Part shown: piece by piece, positions 42,687 to 51,222 of the stretch
Layout of the letters: each line of letters starts with the position of its first letter
How positions within the stretch are numbered: position 1 is the stretch's first letter
Origin: JAEMQF01 sp963850525
GTDB taxonomy: Bacteria > Pseudomonadota > Gammaproteobacteria > Burkholderiales > Burkholderiaceae_C
Reading direction: 5' to 3'
Length of the DNA: 64,000 bases
NCBI GenBank assembly: GCA_963850525.1
Contig: CAWKLQ010000004.1
Coordinates: forward strand, 1,178,001 to 1,242,000
The notes under the pieces: generated by a model
The model's input: the letters and a program-made list of their open reading frames with translations, nothing else
Databases searched by the model: none
What the model was told of the DNA's origin: nothing
Made by a program: the position numbers and the translations under genes

Positions 42687-45365
42687 ATGACGTCTGCCAA
42701 ACGAGACTTTGAACGGTTCGTCTCCTGGCTGCACCGGCCAGAAACCCAGGCGCCGCCAGACGTGCGGCGCCTGGCAAATCTCGCGCTGGCCAACTTTGAT
42801 GGATTGGCACAGACCTCACGCCAGCACAGCCAGCGGTCCCACTATTTGGTGGACCACGCGCGCAGGTCTCTCGCCCAGACAGCAGACGGGGCGCCCGACA
42901 TCCAAGCTATGGCCGCTGGCGGCGCTTGGCCGTGGCAACGACTACGTCACCTGACCCTTGGCCCGTTCCGGGGTTTTCGTACACCCGAGCCCTTCGACCT
43001 GCAAAGGCGGGTCATCCTGTTCTACGGGCCAAACGGCAGCGGTAAGACTAGCTTCTGCGAAGGCCTGGAATATGCCCTCCTGGGCACAGTCGAAGAAGCA
43101 GACACAAAACGGATCGACGGACGAACCTATCTAGCCAACGTCCATGCACGCCGGTTCGAGGCGCCAGTTCTGAGAGCGACCGACCACCAGAATCGCGACG
43201 TGCCAGTTGCAGCCAACGCCGACACATATCGGTTCTGTTTCATCGAGAAGAACCGAATCGACTCGTTTTCCCGAATCGCCGCCCGGCCGCCCGCCCAACG
43301 CACGGAGCTGATCGCCACCCTGTTCGGCATGGACAAGTTCAACGAGTTCGTGGGCCACTTCAACGAGTCCATTGACCAGCAGCTCGTGCTGACCGGCACC
43401 AAGCAACTCATCTTGACGGGCCGTCGCAATGCATTGGCGACCGACCAAACCACGGTCAACGGCGAGGCCCAAGCCTTGCTGAACCTGACAGACGAAGAGG
43501 CCGCCATCGCCGCCACGCATTCCGCAGGTCTGACCTATGCGGAACTCAAAGCGCTCATCGGAACCGCCGACGCGCCCGGCCGTCTCCAGGAACTCGAACG
43601 CATCCTCAACGCCGTTCCCCCTGCACCCATTGGCCTGACGCGCCCAGGGCTGCTGGCTGGCTTCGAGGCGGCTCGCAAAGGCTATGAAGCGCTCGCTGGA
43701 ATCATCGCCAAGCTCGACACCCGCAGCAGGCAGGTTTCATTCAAGGACCTCTACACTGCAGTCCTGGCGCTCCAAGCCACCGAGGGCGACCATTGCCCGG
43801 CATGCGATACGCCCCTCACGGGCCGGGCCCATGTCTTGGCCAATCCCTACGAAAAGGCCGTAGCCGGCCTTGCGCAGTTGAAGGAGCTCGGCGACCTCCA
43901 GGAGGAACGCAAGACAACTCAGGCTGAAGTCGCCACGGCCTCGCGCGATCTCCGCCACCAACTCGCGATCCTCGCCGCGTACGTCACAGCCCAAGTCGAA
44001 CAAGAGACGCCTGTGGGTCAATACCTGGCCGTGCTGCCGGCCGAGCCTGCCGGAGACTGGTGGGCGGCTGCCTATCCCGAACGGCCTGCGCAGGATGCCA
44101 ACGCTGCGGTTGAAGCCGTGACGCTTGAACAAGTCTTGGCGGTTGCCGACCGCGTGTCAGCGCAAGACGCGGCCTCGTTGCTTGCCCGGCAGGAACGCCA
44201 GCGCAATATCACCGAACGCGATGGACTCAATGACTTCCGCCTGCTTGTCCAAGCCCAGGACTTGAAGCGGAAACAGGTTGTCGATGGCGTGGCTGGTGCA
44301 CGGGCTCGAATCGCGGCGTTCGACGTTGAAAACGCGAGGCTCATCGGCGAGGTCGCCCAGGAAGCGCGGGATATCGAACGCGACGCCCCTATCAAGGCCG
44401 CATACGACCGTTTCCTGATGATGCTAAGGAGCTACCGCAATCAGCTTCCGGGAACGCTCATGGCTGGCCTCAACGACACGGCTATGAATCTCTATAACGA
44501 GTTCAATAGGGACGACTTGGACCCCGACAAGCTCGCGGCGCTTCACCTGCCGCTGACTGGCGACCAAAAGATCGAAATTGCTTTCCGCGGTAATCCGCAG
44601 ATCCGCGTGGACGCTTTGCGCATCCTGAGCGAAGGCCACATCCGATGCTTGGGGCTTGCAATACTGCTCGCCAAGGGCCAGAGCATCCAAAGCCCGCTGA
44701 TCGTCTTCGACGACGTGATCAACGCGATCGACCACGACCATCGAAGCGGCATCCGGGAAACGATCTTCGAGAGCGACCACTTTGCACAAACGCAGCTCAT
44801 CGTCACTTGCCACAGCAACGAGTTCATCAAGGACATCCAGCAGCACTTGCCCGCGCAGCGGCGCAATGATTCCCAGGTCTATCTGTTCCGTAACCACGAT
44901 GGCAACTACCAACCCAGAGTGACCGGTAATGTCCCGAGTAGGAACTACGTGGTGAAGGCCCGAGCCTCGAAAACTACGTTGGACGACCGAGAAGCTCTGG
45001 CATCTTCGCGGCAAGGGCTTGAAATGCTGTCAGAAAGGACTTGGCGTTGGCTCGCCAGCCACGACCTCGGCGTTCTGAACCTGCAACTTTCTGGGATCGG
45101 CGCCGAGCCGGGCTTGCGTAACCTTTGCGAAGCGATCTTCAAACGTCTCAATGATGCGGCGAACTTCAACCATGCCAACAAACCTCTGCTGGTGGCCGCC
45201 TATGGCCGGATTCTCGGTATCCCGGCCGCCAACCTCGTGTGGACCTATCTGAACAAGGGCACGCACGAAGAGGCGAACCGGGATGACTTCGATGCTGCCC
45301 TGGTGGAGTTGGTGGTTCAAACGCTTGAGCAGCTTGATGGCCTTGATCTTCGAGCTGGGCGATAG
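42687..45365 (+). CDS. Rad50/SMC-like zinc-hook ATPase (RloC-like), possible anti-phage effector
   Basis: ATG 42687 has AGGGA upstream. The 892-residue protein has Walker A FYGPNGSGKTSFCEG (112-126), a zinc-hook cysteine pair CPAC at 370-373, ABC signature ILSEGH (646-651), Walker B PLIVFDDVINAID (670-682) and a His switch TCHSNEF. Flanking helices suit a coiled-coil arm. The C-terminal domain (about 775-885) has FKRLNDAANF and YLNKGTHEEANRDDF; the K-x-x-H/R-N spacing is HEPN-like, as in RloC/PrrC-type anticodon nucleases. RloC fits the zinc-hook plus C-terminal RNase layout, but the nuclease residues are not clear enough for certainty. It is the sole gene of cargo zone 2. Confidence 0.8.
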   Translation: MTSAKRDFERFVSWLHRPETQAPPDVRRLANLALANFDGLAQTSRQHSQRSHYLVDHARRSLAQTADGAPDIQAMAAGGAWPWQRLRHLTLGPFRGFRTPEPFDLQRRVILFYGPNGSGKTSFCEGLEYALLGTVEEADTKRIDGRTYLANVHARRFEAPVLRATDHQNRDVPVAANADTYRFCFIEKNRIDSFSRIAARPPAQRTELIATLFGMDKFNEFVGHFNESIDQQLVLTGTKQLILTGRRNALATDQTTVNGEAQALLNLTDEEAAIAATHSAGLTYAELKALIGTADAPGRLQELERILNAVPPAPIGLTRPGLLAGFEAARKGYEALAGIIAKLDTRSRQVSFKDLYTAVLALQATEGDHCPACDTPLTGRAHVLANPYEKAVAGLAQLKELGDLQEERKTTQAEVATASRDLRHQLAILAAYVTAQVEQETPVGQYLAVLPAEPAGDWWAAAYPERPAQDANAAVEAVTLEQVLAVADRVSAQDAASLLARQERQRNITERDGLNDFRLLVQAQDLKRKQVVDGVAGARARIAAFDVENARLIGEVAQEARDIERDAPIKAAYDRFLMMLRSYRNQLPGTLMAGLNDTAMNLYNEFNRDDLDPDKLAALHLPLTGDQKIEIAFRGNPQIRVDALRILSEGHIRCLGLAILLAKGQSIQSPLIVFDDVINAIDHDHRSGIRETIFESDHFAQTQLIVTCHSNEFIKDIQQHLPAQRRNDSQVYLFRNHDGNYQPRVTGNVPSRNYVVKARASKTTLDDREALASSRQGLEMLSERTWRWLASHDLGVLNLQLSGIGAEPGLRNLCEAIFKRLNDAANFNHANKPLLVAAYGRILGIPAANLVWTYLNKGTHEEANRDDFDAALVELVVQTLEQLDGLDLRAGR

Positions 45366-45541
45366 CCGCAGGACATGGGTCGTTGCCGACCAACATCACA
45401 CTCGAAGCGTCGGTATGTGCCTGTTCCAGTCATTCAGCCACCGACTGCTGTGACAGCAACTGGCCGGGACCGCAAACTCCCGAAGGCTGCTGAAAGCTGC
45501 CCTCGGCCAGCGCGGCTCCGCCATCAAAGGACAGCTTGTCG

Positions 45542-45589
45542 GCGCCGATTCAAATCTGAGCCACCGCGCCGATCCAATATTGAGCCAGG
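45542..45589. repeat. Two tandem ~24-bp repeats, IS21-end-like
   Basis: The copies at 45542-45565 and 45566-45589 share GCGCCGAT and TGAGCCA with a few changes between them. Direct repeats ending TGAGCCA are familiar at ends of IS21-family elements. No istA or istB remnant is visible, so this may be all that is left after excision or a chance element. Confidence 0.4.
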
Positions 45590-45617
45590 GGTGGAAGCCG
45601 ACTTTGAGAGGGTCGAT

Positions 45618-45724
45618 TGTGGATAAGTGTAGGTGTTGGCCTGGTTCGTTGACCTCCTCGATGCTGTGTTGAACGCGCGGGGGAAGACGCGCAGGGCGTA
45701 GCCCGTATCGGATTCCCCCGCGCG
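45618..45724. other. DnaA-box-like site and long inverted repeat
   Basis: TGTGGATAA at 45618-45626 is a perfect DnaA-box sequence. CGCGCGGGGGAA (45674-45685) and TTCCCCCGCGCG (45713-45724) pair exactly around a 27-base loop. This lies between the Rad50-like gene and the convergent LuxR gene, so it may act as a bidirectional end structure. Confidence 0.45.
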
Positions 45725-45782
45725 GCGCTTGCTTCAGATCGATACCTGCAAGCCGCTGGCGCCGCATGTTCGCAGCCGTGGT

Positions 45783-46577
45783 TCAGATCAAACCGTACTC
45801 GGCAGCCAGCTTCGCAGCCGCCCGGCGATTCGGCACCCCCAGCTTCAAGTTCAGCCGCTGAAATCGCGAATCAACGCAAGCCGGCCCCATACCGAGCAGG
45901 TTGCCGATTTGCTTGCTGTTCAAGCCCTGCCACTCCCACTGCAGGAGCTTCAACTCCCCCTCGGTGAGTTCTGCGTCGTCGATGACCTCGCGGCGAAGCT
46001 TCGCGATCCACCACTCATGCAGGTCCATTGCCAGGCCACGCGCCAGCGTTCGCAACGTCACGAAGCCGTCGGCCTCGAAGAACCCCGGCGTGTTCGACCC
46101 CAGGCACAACATCCCCGTGCGACCCAGACCCACTCCCGATGGAGCCGGAACGATCACTGCCGACCGAAAGCCGAATCGATCGGCGAGTGAAGGCGCGCTT
46201 TGCTGTGCCGCGCCTCGGGCGCCGATCGTGCTCGCACAAACCGGCTCCGAGTGATGGCACGCGTAGTCGAGCCAGGGATCGTCGGCCAATGAAAGCTGGC
46301 GCTGGTATTCGAAGCACCATGACGGATCGCAGGCAAGCAGGAACCGATAGGACGCGTGCGAGCCGTCGTCCGGGATGAAGCTCACGAAGGCCGCCGCGTC
46401 GGCCCCCATTTGACGGCTGGCCTGATGCAGGAGCAGCACAGCCTGCGATGGATCCGCCGCGCCAGTGACCCGCCCCACGATGGCGGTCACCGCGTCGGCG
46501 TAGCCGGCTGCCGACGTCAGGTCGTGCAGCCGGCGCGGATGCGCCCAATCGCCATCACCGGAAGAGTGCGCTTCCAT
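45783..46577 (-). CDS. LuxR-family regulator (autoinducer-binding + HTH), solo
   Basis: ATG 46577 gives 264 residues. The N-terminal half looks like an autoinducer-binding domain (FVSFIPDDGSHASYRF, 'LADDPWLDYACHHSEPV' with the conserved D-P-W, VIVPAPSGVGLGRTG). The C-terminal HTH (LTEGELKLLQWEWQGLNSKQIGNLLG ..VDSRFQRLNLKLGV) is of GerE type. No LuxI is in the window, so it would sense host or foreign signals, or none. It overlaps the preceding small gene by 23 bp and likely regulates element transfer or replication. Confidence 0.85.
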   Translation of the reverse strand: MEAHSSGDGDWAHPRRLHDLTSAAGYADAVTAIVGRVTGAADPSQAVLLLHQASRQMGADAAAFVSFIPDDGSHASYRFLLACDPSWCFEYQRQLSLADDPWLDYACHHSEPVCASTIGARGAAQQSAPSLADRFGFRSAVIVPAPSGVGLGRTGMLCLGSNTPGFFEADGFVTLRTLARGLAMDLHEWWIAKLRREVIDDAELTEGELKLLQWEWQGLNSKQIGNLLGMGPACVDSRFQRLNLKLGVPNRRAAAKLAAEYGLI

Positions 46578-46851
46578 CGCGCTTGAGGTTATGGAACAGC
46601 ATGGGGTAATTGAACCGCACGGCATCCGCGTCGCACCATGCGCCGAATCGGCCCGCGTCATCGAACAGCATCGCCATCACGATCACCGCCATCGATGGGT
46701 GGGCATAGGTCATCTCAAGGAAGAGCCCCGTCTCCGCGGGCTCGACGTGCATTGCCAGCACACCGTCTTCGCTGCGCAGGTCGAACCCATGTGTTTGCCA
46801 TCGTCGCGGCCGTTGTGCGAACAGGCGGCGGCGCACGGGTGGTGGCTTCAC
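46555..46851 (-). CDS. Small hypothetical protein coupled to luxR
   Basis: A GTG at 46851 begins 98 residues, MKPPPVRRRLFAQRPRRWQ.., continuing with a compact beta/alpha segment (MHVEPAETGLFLEMTYAH, IVMAMLFDDAGRFGAW, FNYPMLFHNLKRDG). The longer upstream reading is basic and unlikely. Its last 23 bp overlap the luxR start, so the pair is probably translationally coupled; it may modulate the regulator. I do not recognise the family. Confidence 0.5.
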   Translation of the reverse strand: MKPPPVRRRLFAQRPRRWQTHGFDLRSEDGVLAMHVEPAETGLFLEMTYAHPSMAVIVMAMLFDDAGRFGAWCDADAVRFNYPMLFHNLKRDGSALFR

Positions 46852-47715
46852 GGCGTTCCTCCCCGGTGTGCATTGCAGGCGCACATCGGTGACCCGAGCG
46901 CGATGACATTGAAGCCGCCGTCCGCCGGTTGCGCGAAGTGCGGGCACTGGATCGTGAGAGCGGCGGAATGCCGCAGGCGACAGGTTTCCATGGCGCTTCC
47001 GTTCTCGAGCAGGGCCTACGGCCTGGAGTCCGCTTCGAACGGCGGCTCATGACAGCCCTGTGCACAGGAAATTCACACAGGTCTGTGGATAAGTCCATTG
47101 ATATGTTTCTTGTCTCTCGTTGTCCACCGGCGTTACCGAATCAATGGTGACGTTGCGTAACTCGACGGCGTGCCCACGTCGCCCTCCAGCGATGCATGAC
47201 GGTGACTGCGGGCATCCCTCGTTGGGCCGGTTGCGCAGGCCCGCATTCACCGGCCGCCTCGTGTGCGAACCGTAGCGCCGCGCGCGCGGGCACAAGGGCC
47301 TTTCGCGGCATAAGCGGCCGCCTTCCCGCCTGCGCTTCGCCCACGCGGGCCCCTTCCATTTATTCCACGGTGCCCTTGCGCCCGTGCGTTATCGCGGCGC
47401 TCTTGGTTTCGCACGGCGACCGACGAATGCGGGGCAGAAGTCAGATCAACGCAGCACCCAACGCCGAGGGATCAACAGCCACCGAACTCAAGTTCACGGC
47501 TCCCTCGGAACTTAGGGCAGGTGCCTTGGGCCTGGAAGGAAAACGACGTGGCAATTCGACATCACAGTGATCAGCAAGGCGCCCGCGGCGTATCGGGCGA
47601 CTTACGAATTGTTGCCATGCGAGTTCAACGTGGCCCCGTTCCGCTGCCCGGCGTGCCGCCGTGAGTTGCGGGTTCGGCTTGCGTCTCATCTTCTCGTCAA
47701 CTGTTGGAGATCATC
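46852..47715. other. 860-bp intergenic region with DnaA box and palindromes, origin-like
   Basis: No gene is visible. At 47057-47068 lies the perfect palindrome CCTGTGCACAGG. At 47076-47087 CACAG-GT-CTGTG is another inverted repeat. TGTGGATAA at 47084-47092 is a perfect DnaA-box. The region lies between a regulator and a large ParB-like gene, both divergently directed, and could be a partition or replication control site. No Rep gene is seen nearby, so this remains a suggestion. Confidence 0.45.
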
Positions 47716-49653
47716 ATGGAACACTCGAAAGAACTCTTGTCGATCAGTCTCGCGAACCTGGTGCCGTCGCCGTTCAACGTGCGTCGGCACTCGGCGGGGC
47801 AGGTCGAGGAACTGGCGGCGCTGATCGGCTCGCAAGGCTTGCTGCATCCGCTGATCGTCACCGAGCACGCCGCCGGGCGCGGCAAGTCGCGCAAGATTCG
47901 GTTCGCGGTCGCAGCTGGGGAACGTCGGCGCCGTGCGCTGGTGCTGCTGCAGCAGCGCGGCCAATTGCCCAAGGCGCACGAGGTGCTGTGCGAGCTGGTG
48001 CCGCCCGAGCGAGCGCTGGAAGTCAGCGTCGCCGAGAACAGCGGCCGGGAGGCGCTGCACCCGGCCGACGAGTTCGAGGCCTTCAAGACGCTGATCGACG
48101 AGGGCAAGGGCATCGAGGACGTAGCGGCGCGCTTTGGTGTGTCGGTGCTGACGGTGCAGCGGCGGTTGAAGCTGTCGGCCTTGTCGCCGAAGCTGCTGGC
48201 GCTGTATCGGCAGGACGGCATCAACCTCGATCAGCTGATTGCGCTGGCGCTGAGCGACGACCATGAAGCGCAGGAGCGGGCCTGGTTCGAGGGCCAGCCC
48301 TGGGATCGCACGCCCGTGGCATTGCGGCGCAAGCTCACGGCCGGCGAGATCGAAGCCGCGGGCAATGCCCTGGTGCGCTTCGTCGGCGTCGAGGCCTACG
48401 AGGCGGCTGGTGGTGTCGTGCGGCGCGATCTGTTCGACGATGAGCAGAGCCGCTTCTTGTCGGACCCGGCGCTGCTGCAACGGTTGGCGACCGAGAAGCT
48501 GAACGCGCTTGCTGCGCAGGTGCGCGCGCAAGGCTGGGCCTGGGTCGAAGCACGCATCGAGGTCGACTCGCATGCGCTACGCCAGTTCGCGCCTTGCGAC
48601 CACGTGCTGCGCGAGCCAACGCTGCAGGAGCAGGAAGACCTCGGTGCAATGTCCCGTCGCAGCGATGAACTCGACCGGCAGGCGCAGGCCCTGGATGACG
48701 CGCCCGAGTGGTCGGCCGATGAAGCGGAGGTCATCGACCTGGAAGAGCAGGACATTGCGGCGCGGCGCAAGGCGATCCACGACGACTTGAAGACCTGGGC
48801 GCCAGAGGCGATGGCACACGCGGGCGCGATCGTCACGGTCAACCGCGAGGGGGATGCGGAGGTGATTCGTGGCCTCGTGCGCGAAGCCGACCGCAAGGCA
48901 TTGGCTGCGGCGCAGAAGGTGGTCAGCCGGTCAACGGGTGCTGCCGCCGATCACGTGCCCGAGGCCTCGGAGTCCGGGGCGGCCGTGGCTGAACGTCGCG
49001 CGCCCGATTGCAGCGAAAGCCTCGCCAAGCGGCTCGCCGCCCATCGCACCGTGGCGTTGCAGGTAACGCTGTCGCGGAACACGCCCGTGGCATTGGCATC
49101 GCTGGCGCATGTCTTCGTACAGCGCGCCTTCGGGGACGAATACCGGCGCGCCGGCTCTGCCTTGCAGATCACAACCCAGTTGCCGGCACACACGCTGCTG
49201 TCGGTGGCCGACGATTTGAAGGAGAGCGCGGCATGGCAAGCCGTCGAAGCGGCCAAGCTCACCTGGAAGGCGCGGTTGCCCGAGCAGTCGAGTACCTGGT
49301 TCGCTTGGTTGATCGCGCTGCCGCAGGCCGAGCTGCTCGACCTGTTGGCGTTGTGTGCGGCGTTGACGCTGAACGCTTTGCCGAGCACCGGCTCGGGCAG
49401 CGATTCAAACGCGCTCGCCGAGGCCGTGGGCCTGGACATGGCCGACTGGTGGGAGCCCACGGCGCAGGGCTACCTGAATCATGTGCCCAAAGCGCAGATC
49501 GTGCAGGCCCTCAAGGAGGCCGGGCCCGACCTGGCCGACGATGGCGTCGGCGCGATGAAGAAGGACGTGCTGGTGGTCAAGGCGGCGTCGAGGCTGGCCG
49601 GCAAGCGGTGGCTGCCGGCGATGCTGCGACATCGGTCAGCGCCAGAACGCTGA
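47716..49653 (+). CDS. Large ParB/RepB/Spo0J-domain plasmid-type protein
   Basis: ATG 47716 (GGAG upstream) is preferred to TTG 47704. The 645-residue protein begins with a ParB N-domain: LVPSPFNVRRHS, GLLHPLIVTEH and AGERRRRALVLL (GERR CTP motif), PPERALEVSVAENSGREALHPADEFEAF, then an HTH (GIEDVAARFGVSVLTVQRRLKL). The long C-terminal half is helical and acidic, typical of the plasmid ParB-like proteins (~600-700 aa) that accompany ICEs. Its role in the element is unknown: DNA binding and perhaps recombination or silencing. It is followed by a small membrane protein. Confidence 0.88.
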   Translation: MEHSKELLSISLANLVPSPFNVRRHSAGQVEELAALIGSQGLLHPLIVTEHAAGRGKSRKIRFAVAAGERRRRALVLLQQRGQLPKAHEVLCELVPPERALEVSVAENSGREALHPADEFEAFKTLIDEGKGIEDVAARFGVSVLTVQRRLKLSALSPKLLALYRQDGINLDQLIALALSDDHEAQERAWFEGQPWDRTPVALRRKLTAGEIEAAGNALVRFVGVEAYEAAGGVVRRDLFDDEQSRFLSDPALLQRLATEKLNALAAQVRAQGWAWVEARIEVDSHALRQFAPCDHVLREPTLQEQEDLGAMSRRSDELDRQAQALDDAPEWSADEAEVIDLEEQDIAARRKAIHDDLKTWAPEAMAHAGAIVTVNREGDAEVIRGLVREADRKALAAAQKVVSRSTGAAADHVPEASESGAAVAERRAPDCSESLAKRLAAHRTVALQVTLSRNTPVALASLAHVFVQRAFGDEYRRAGSALQITTQLPAHTLLSVADDLKESAAWQAVEAAKLTWKARLPEQSSTWFAWLIALPQAELLDLLALCAALTLNALPSTGSGSDSNALAEAVGLDMADWWEPTAQGYLNHVPKAQIVQALKEAGPDLADDGVGAMKKDVLVVKAASRLAGKRWLPAMLRHRSAPER

Positions 49654-49702
49654 CCCGCGTTGAGGGGGCTGATGCCCCCTTTCTTCGCAACCCGAGGCTG
49701 CC

Positions 49703-50008
49703 ATGTGGATCCTCTTCACGCCCGTGCCCCGGCCCGATGCCCCCTACTGGCCGGGCCGGCGCTGGCTGGCTGCACTTGATGCGATCGCTTGGCCAGCGGG
49801 GTGGGCGCTTGTCGTCGCGCAGGCGCCTATGCCGATGGGCATCGTCGGCCTAGTGATCACCGGGAGCGCCGCGCTGTTCGCCGTGAGCCGACTTCAACGG
49901 GCCTTGCTGAGCAATGAGCGCTACCGGTTCACGACCTGGCGCTGGGGCAAGGCTGTGGTGGGGCTGGTGCTGCTTGGATGGATCATGAAGCTGGTGGCAA
50001 CAGCGTAG
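49703..50008 (+). CDS. Small membrane protein downstream of ParB-like gene
   Basis: The 101-residue product has three hydrophobic stretches (LAALDAIAWPAGWALVVA, MGIVGLVITGSAALFAV, and AVVGLVLLGWIMKLVA). An RLQRALLSNERYRFTTW loop separates two of them. It resembles small ICE proteins found after ParB-like genes, with no assigned activity. It lies 49 bp downstream of ParB-like gene on the same strand. Confidence 0.7.
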   Translation: MWILFTPVPRPDAPYWPGRRWLAALDAIAWPAGWALVVAQAPMPMGIVGLVITGSAALFAVSRLQRALLSNERYRFTTWRWGKAVVGLVLLGWIMKLVATA

Positions 50009-50064
50009 CTGGTGCGTCCTTGGATTGGCGCCGGGCAGGTGCTGCGGGCCGCCAGCGACGCAAC

Positions 50065-50391
50065 TCAGGTGAGCACCTTCAAGCCATGTTTCTCGACCAC
50101 GGCCAGCAGCTTGAGCGCCATGCCGCTCGGCCGCTTGGTGCCGGCCTCCCACTTCTGTACCGTGGATTCGCTGGTGTTCAGGTAGCGTGCGAAGACGGGC
50201 TGGCTGACATGCGCCTGCTCGCGTATTCGCTTGATCTGCAGGGGTGCGATGACGGGCGGCGCAGCCAGGCAGGTTTCGTCGAACCCGCGCATCGTGGCCT
50301 TGTCGATGGTGCCGGCCCGGTGCAGCCCCAGCGCGGCGCTGTGGACGGCCTCGAACGCGTCGCTCTTGAACTTTGCCTTAACCGTCATCAC
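50065..50391 (-). CDS. HigA/NadS-type HTH antitoxin
   Basis: The 108-residue protein has an XRE HTH in its second half (IKRIREQAHVSQPVFARYLNTSESTVQKWEAG) with a C-terminal extension VVEKHGLKVLT. Helices before it (VHSAALGLHRAGTIDKATMRGFDE) follow the HigA/MqsA-like layout. It overlaps the toxin gene by 14 bp at its start. It should neutralise the toxin and repress the operon. Confidence 0.85.
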   Translation of the reverse strand: MMTVKAKFKSDAFEAVHSAALGLHRAGTIDKATMRGFDETCLAAPPVIAPLQIKRIREQAHVSQPVFARYLNTSESTVQKWEAGTKRPSGMALKLLAVVEKHGLKVLT

Positions 50392-50749
50392 AGATCTCCA
50401 GTAGGTCGCCGTTGCGCAACCCGGTATTCACCTCGGTCGCCGTCATCTGCGCGTACGCAGCGGCCAGCTTCCTGAACGCCACCAGCTCATCGGGCGAGAT
50501 GTTGTCGCGGTCCTGCTTCGCGAACAAAAACGCATACACCCAGTAGCGGCCACCCTTGGCGACGATGATGGAGCGGTGCATGTTGTCGTTCAGGCGTTTC
50601 TTGAAAACGCCGCCGCCCAGGTCATCGGCCTGGCCGGCCATCACTTGCTGAATCGCCAGACACAACTCGCCATCGTCGATGCGTGCCTTCCTGGCTGCCC
50701 TGGTGAACCAGGCTGTCTTGAAGACTCGCGAAGGCAACTTCGTCGACAT
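50378..50749 (-). CDS. RelE/HigB-type toxin
   Basis: The 123-residue protein starts MSTKLPSRVFKTAWF at ATG 50749. It has the RelE fold pattern: FTRAARKARIDDGELC, a GGGVFKKRLNDNMHRS strand-loop, and GRYWVYAFLFAKQDRDNIS with the conserved K/R and aromatics. It is predicted to cleave mRNA in the ribosome A site. The toxin is first and the antitoxin second, as in HigBA. Confidence 0.85.
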   Translation of the reverse strand: MSTKLPSRVFKTAWFTRAARKARIDDGELCLAIQQVMAGQADDLGGGVFKKRLNDNMHRSIIVAKGGRYWVYAFLFAKQDRDNISPDELVAFRKLAAAYAQMTATEVNTGLRNGDLLEICDDG

Positions 50750-50824
50750 GTTGAAATATAGCACCAGGTGCTATCTATTGCTTGGGCTGATCGTGGTCCA
50801 ACTCACGGCCATTCTGCCGTTGCG

Positions 50825-51055
50825 TCAGTGAGTCACAGTCGGGCGAGCAGCGCTCCACTGTTCCAGGTCCGCACGCCTCCAGGCCACGGCGCGGCCGGTG
50901 AGCTGCACCGGTTGCGGGAACTTGTCCTCGGCGATCAGCTTGTAGATCGTCGAGCGGGCCAGCCCGGTGACCTGCATGACCGCGCCCATGCGCAAAAGCA
51001 GCGCGAACGCGGTGGGCACGGCGGCGGAACTGGTGGGGCTCACGGAGCGGCGCAT
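50825..51055 (-). CDS. alpA: AlpA-family excisionase/regulator
   Basis: The start MRRSVSPTSS at 51055 gives 76 residues with a winged-helix excisionase shape: LLRMGAVMQVTGLARSTIYKLIAED, FPQPVQLTGRAVAWRRADLEQW, the core AlpA pattern. AlpA proteins switch element excision by acting on integrase genes or att sites. It lies about 4 kb from the integrase gene, on the same strand. The shared operator-like motif (51115-51142) lies about 60 bp upstream. Confidence 0.9.
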   Translation of the reverse strand: MRRSVSPTSSAAVPTAFALLLRMGAVMQVTGLARSTIYKLIAEDKFPQPVQLTGRAVAWRRADLEQWSAARPTVTH

Positions 51056-51114
51056 GGAGCGAGCCTCTCGTCGATGACGGAGGCCCAATGTAGGCCCGTG
51101 GTCATCGACTGTCC

Positions 51115-51142
51115 GCGATGGATTCGGACGGAAATCTGTCGT
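51115..51142. promoter_or_regulatory. 28-bp operator-like motif, copy 4
   Basis: It begins GCGATGGATTC and keeps GAAATC at the matching place; 21 of 28 positions agree with copy 1. It lies 60 bp upstream of the alpA start, where a repressor would be expected. Confidence 0.5.
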
Positions 51143-51222
51143 TGCGGTTTCAATTTGAAGCGGCCGGCTGCGCCTTTGCCACAACACCTGTGTGGTGCGG
51201 GCCAGTTCTGATAGCGTCGTCA

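Noticed and set aside
47441..47689. ORF in the region before the large ParB gene
   Set aside because: Basic, repetitive composition and no ribosome site; probably shadow of noncoding control DNA.
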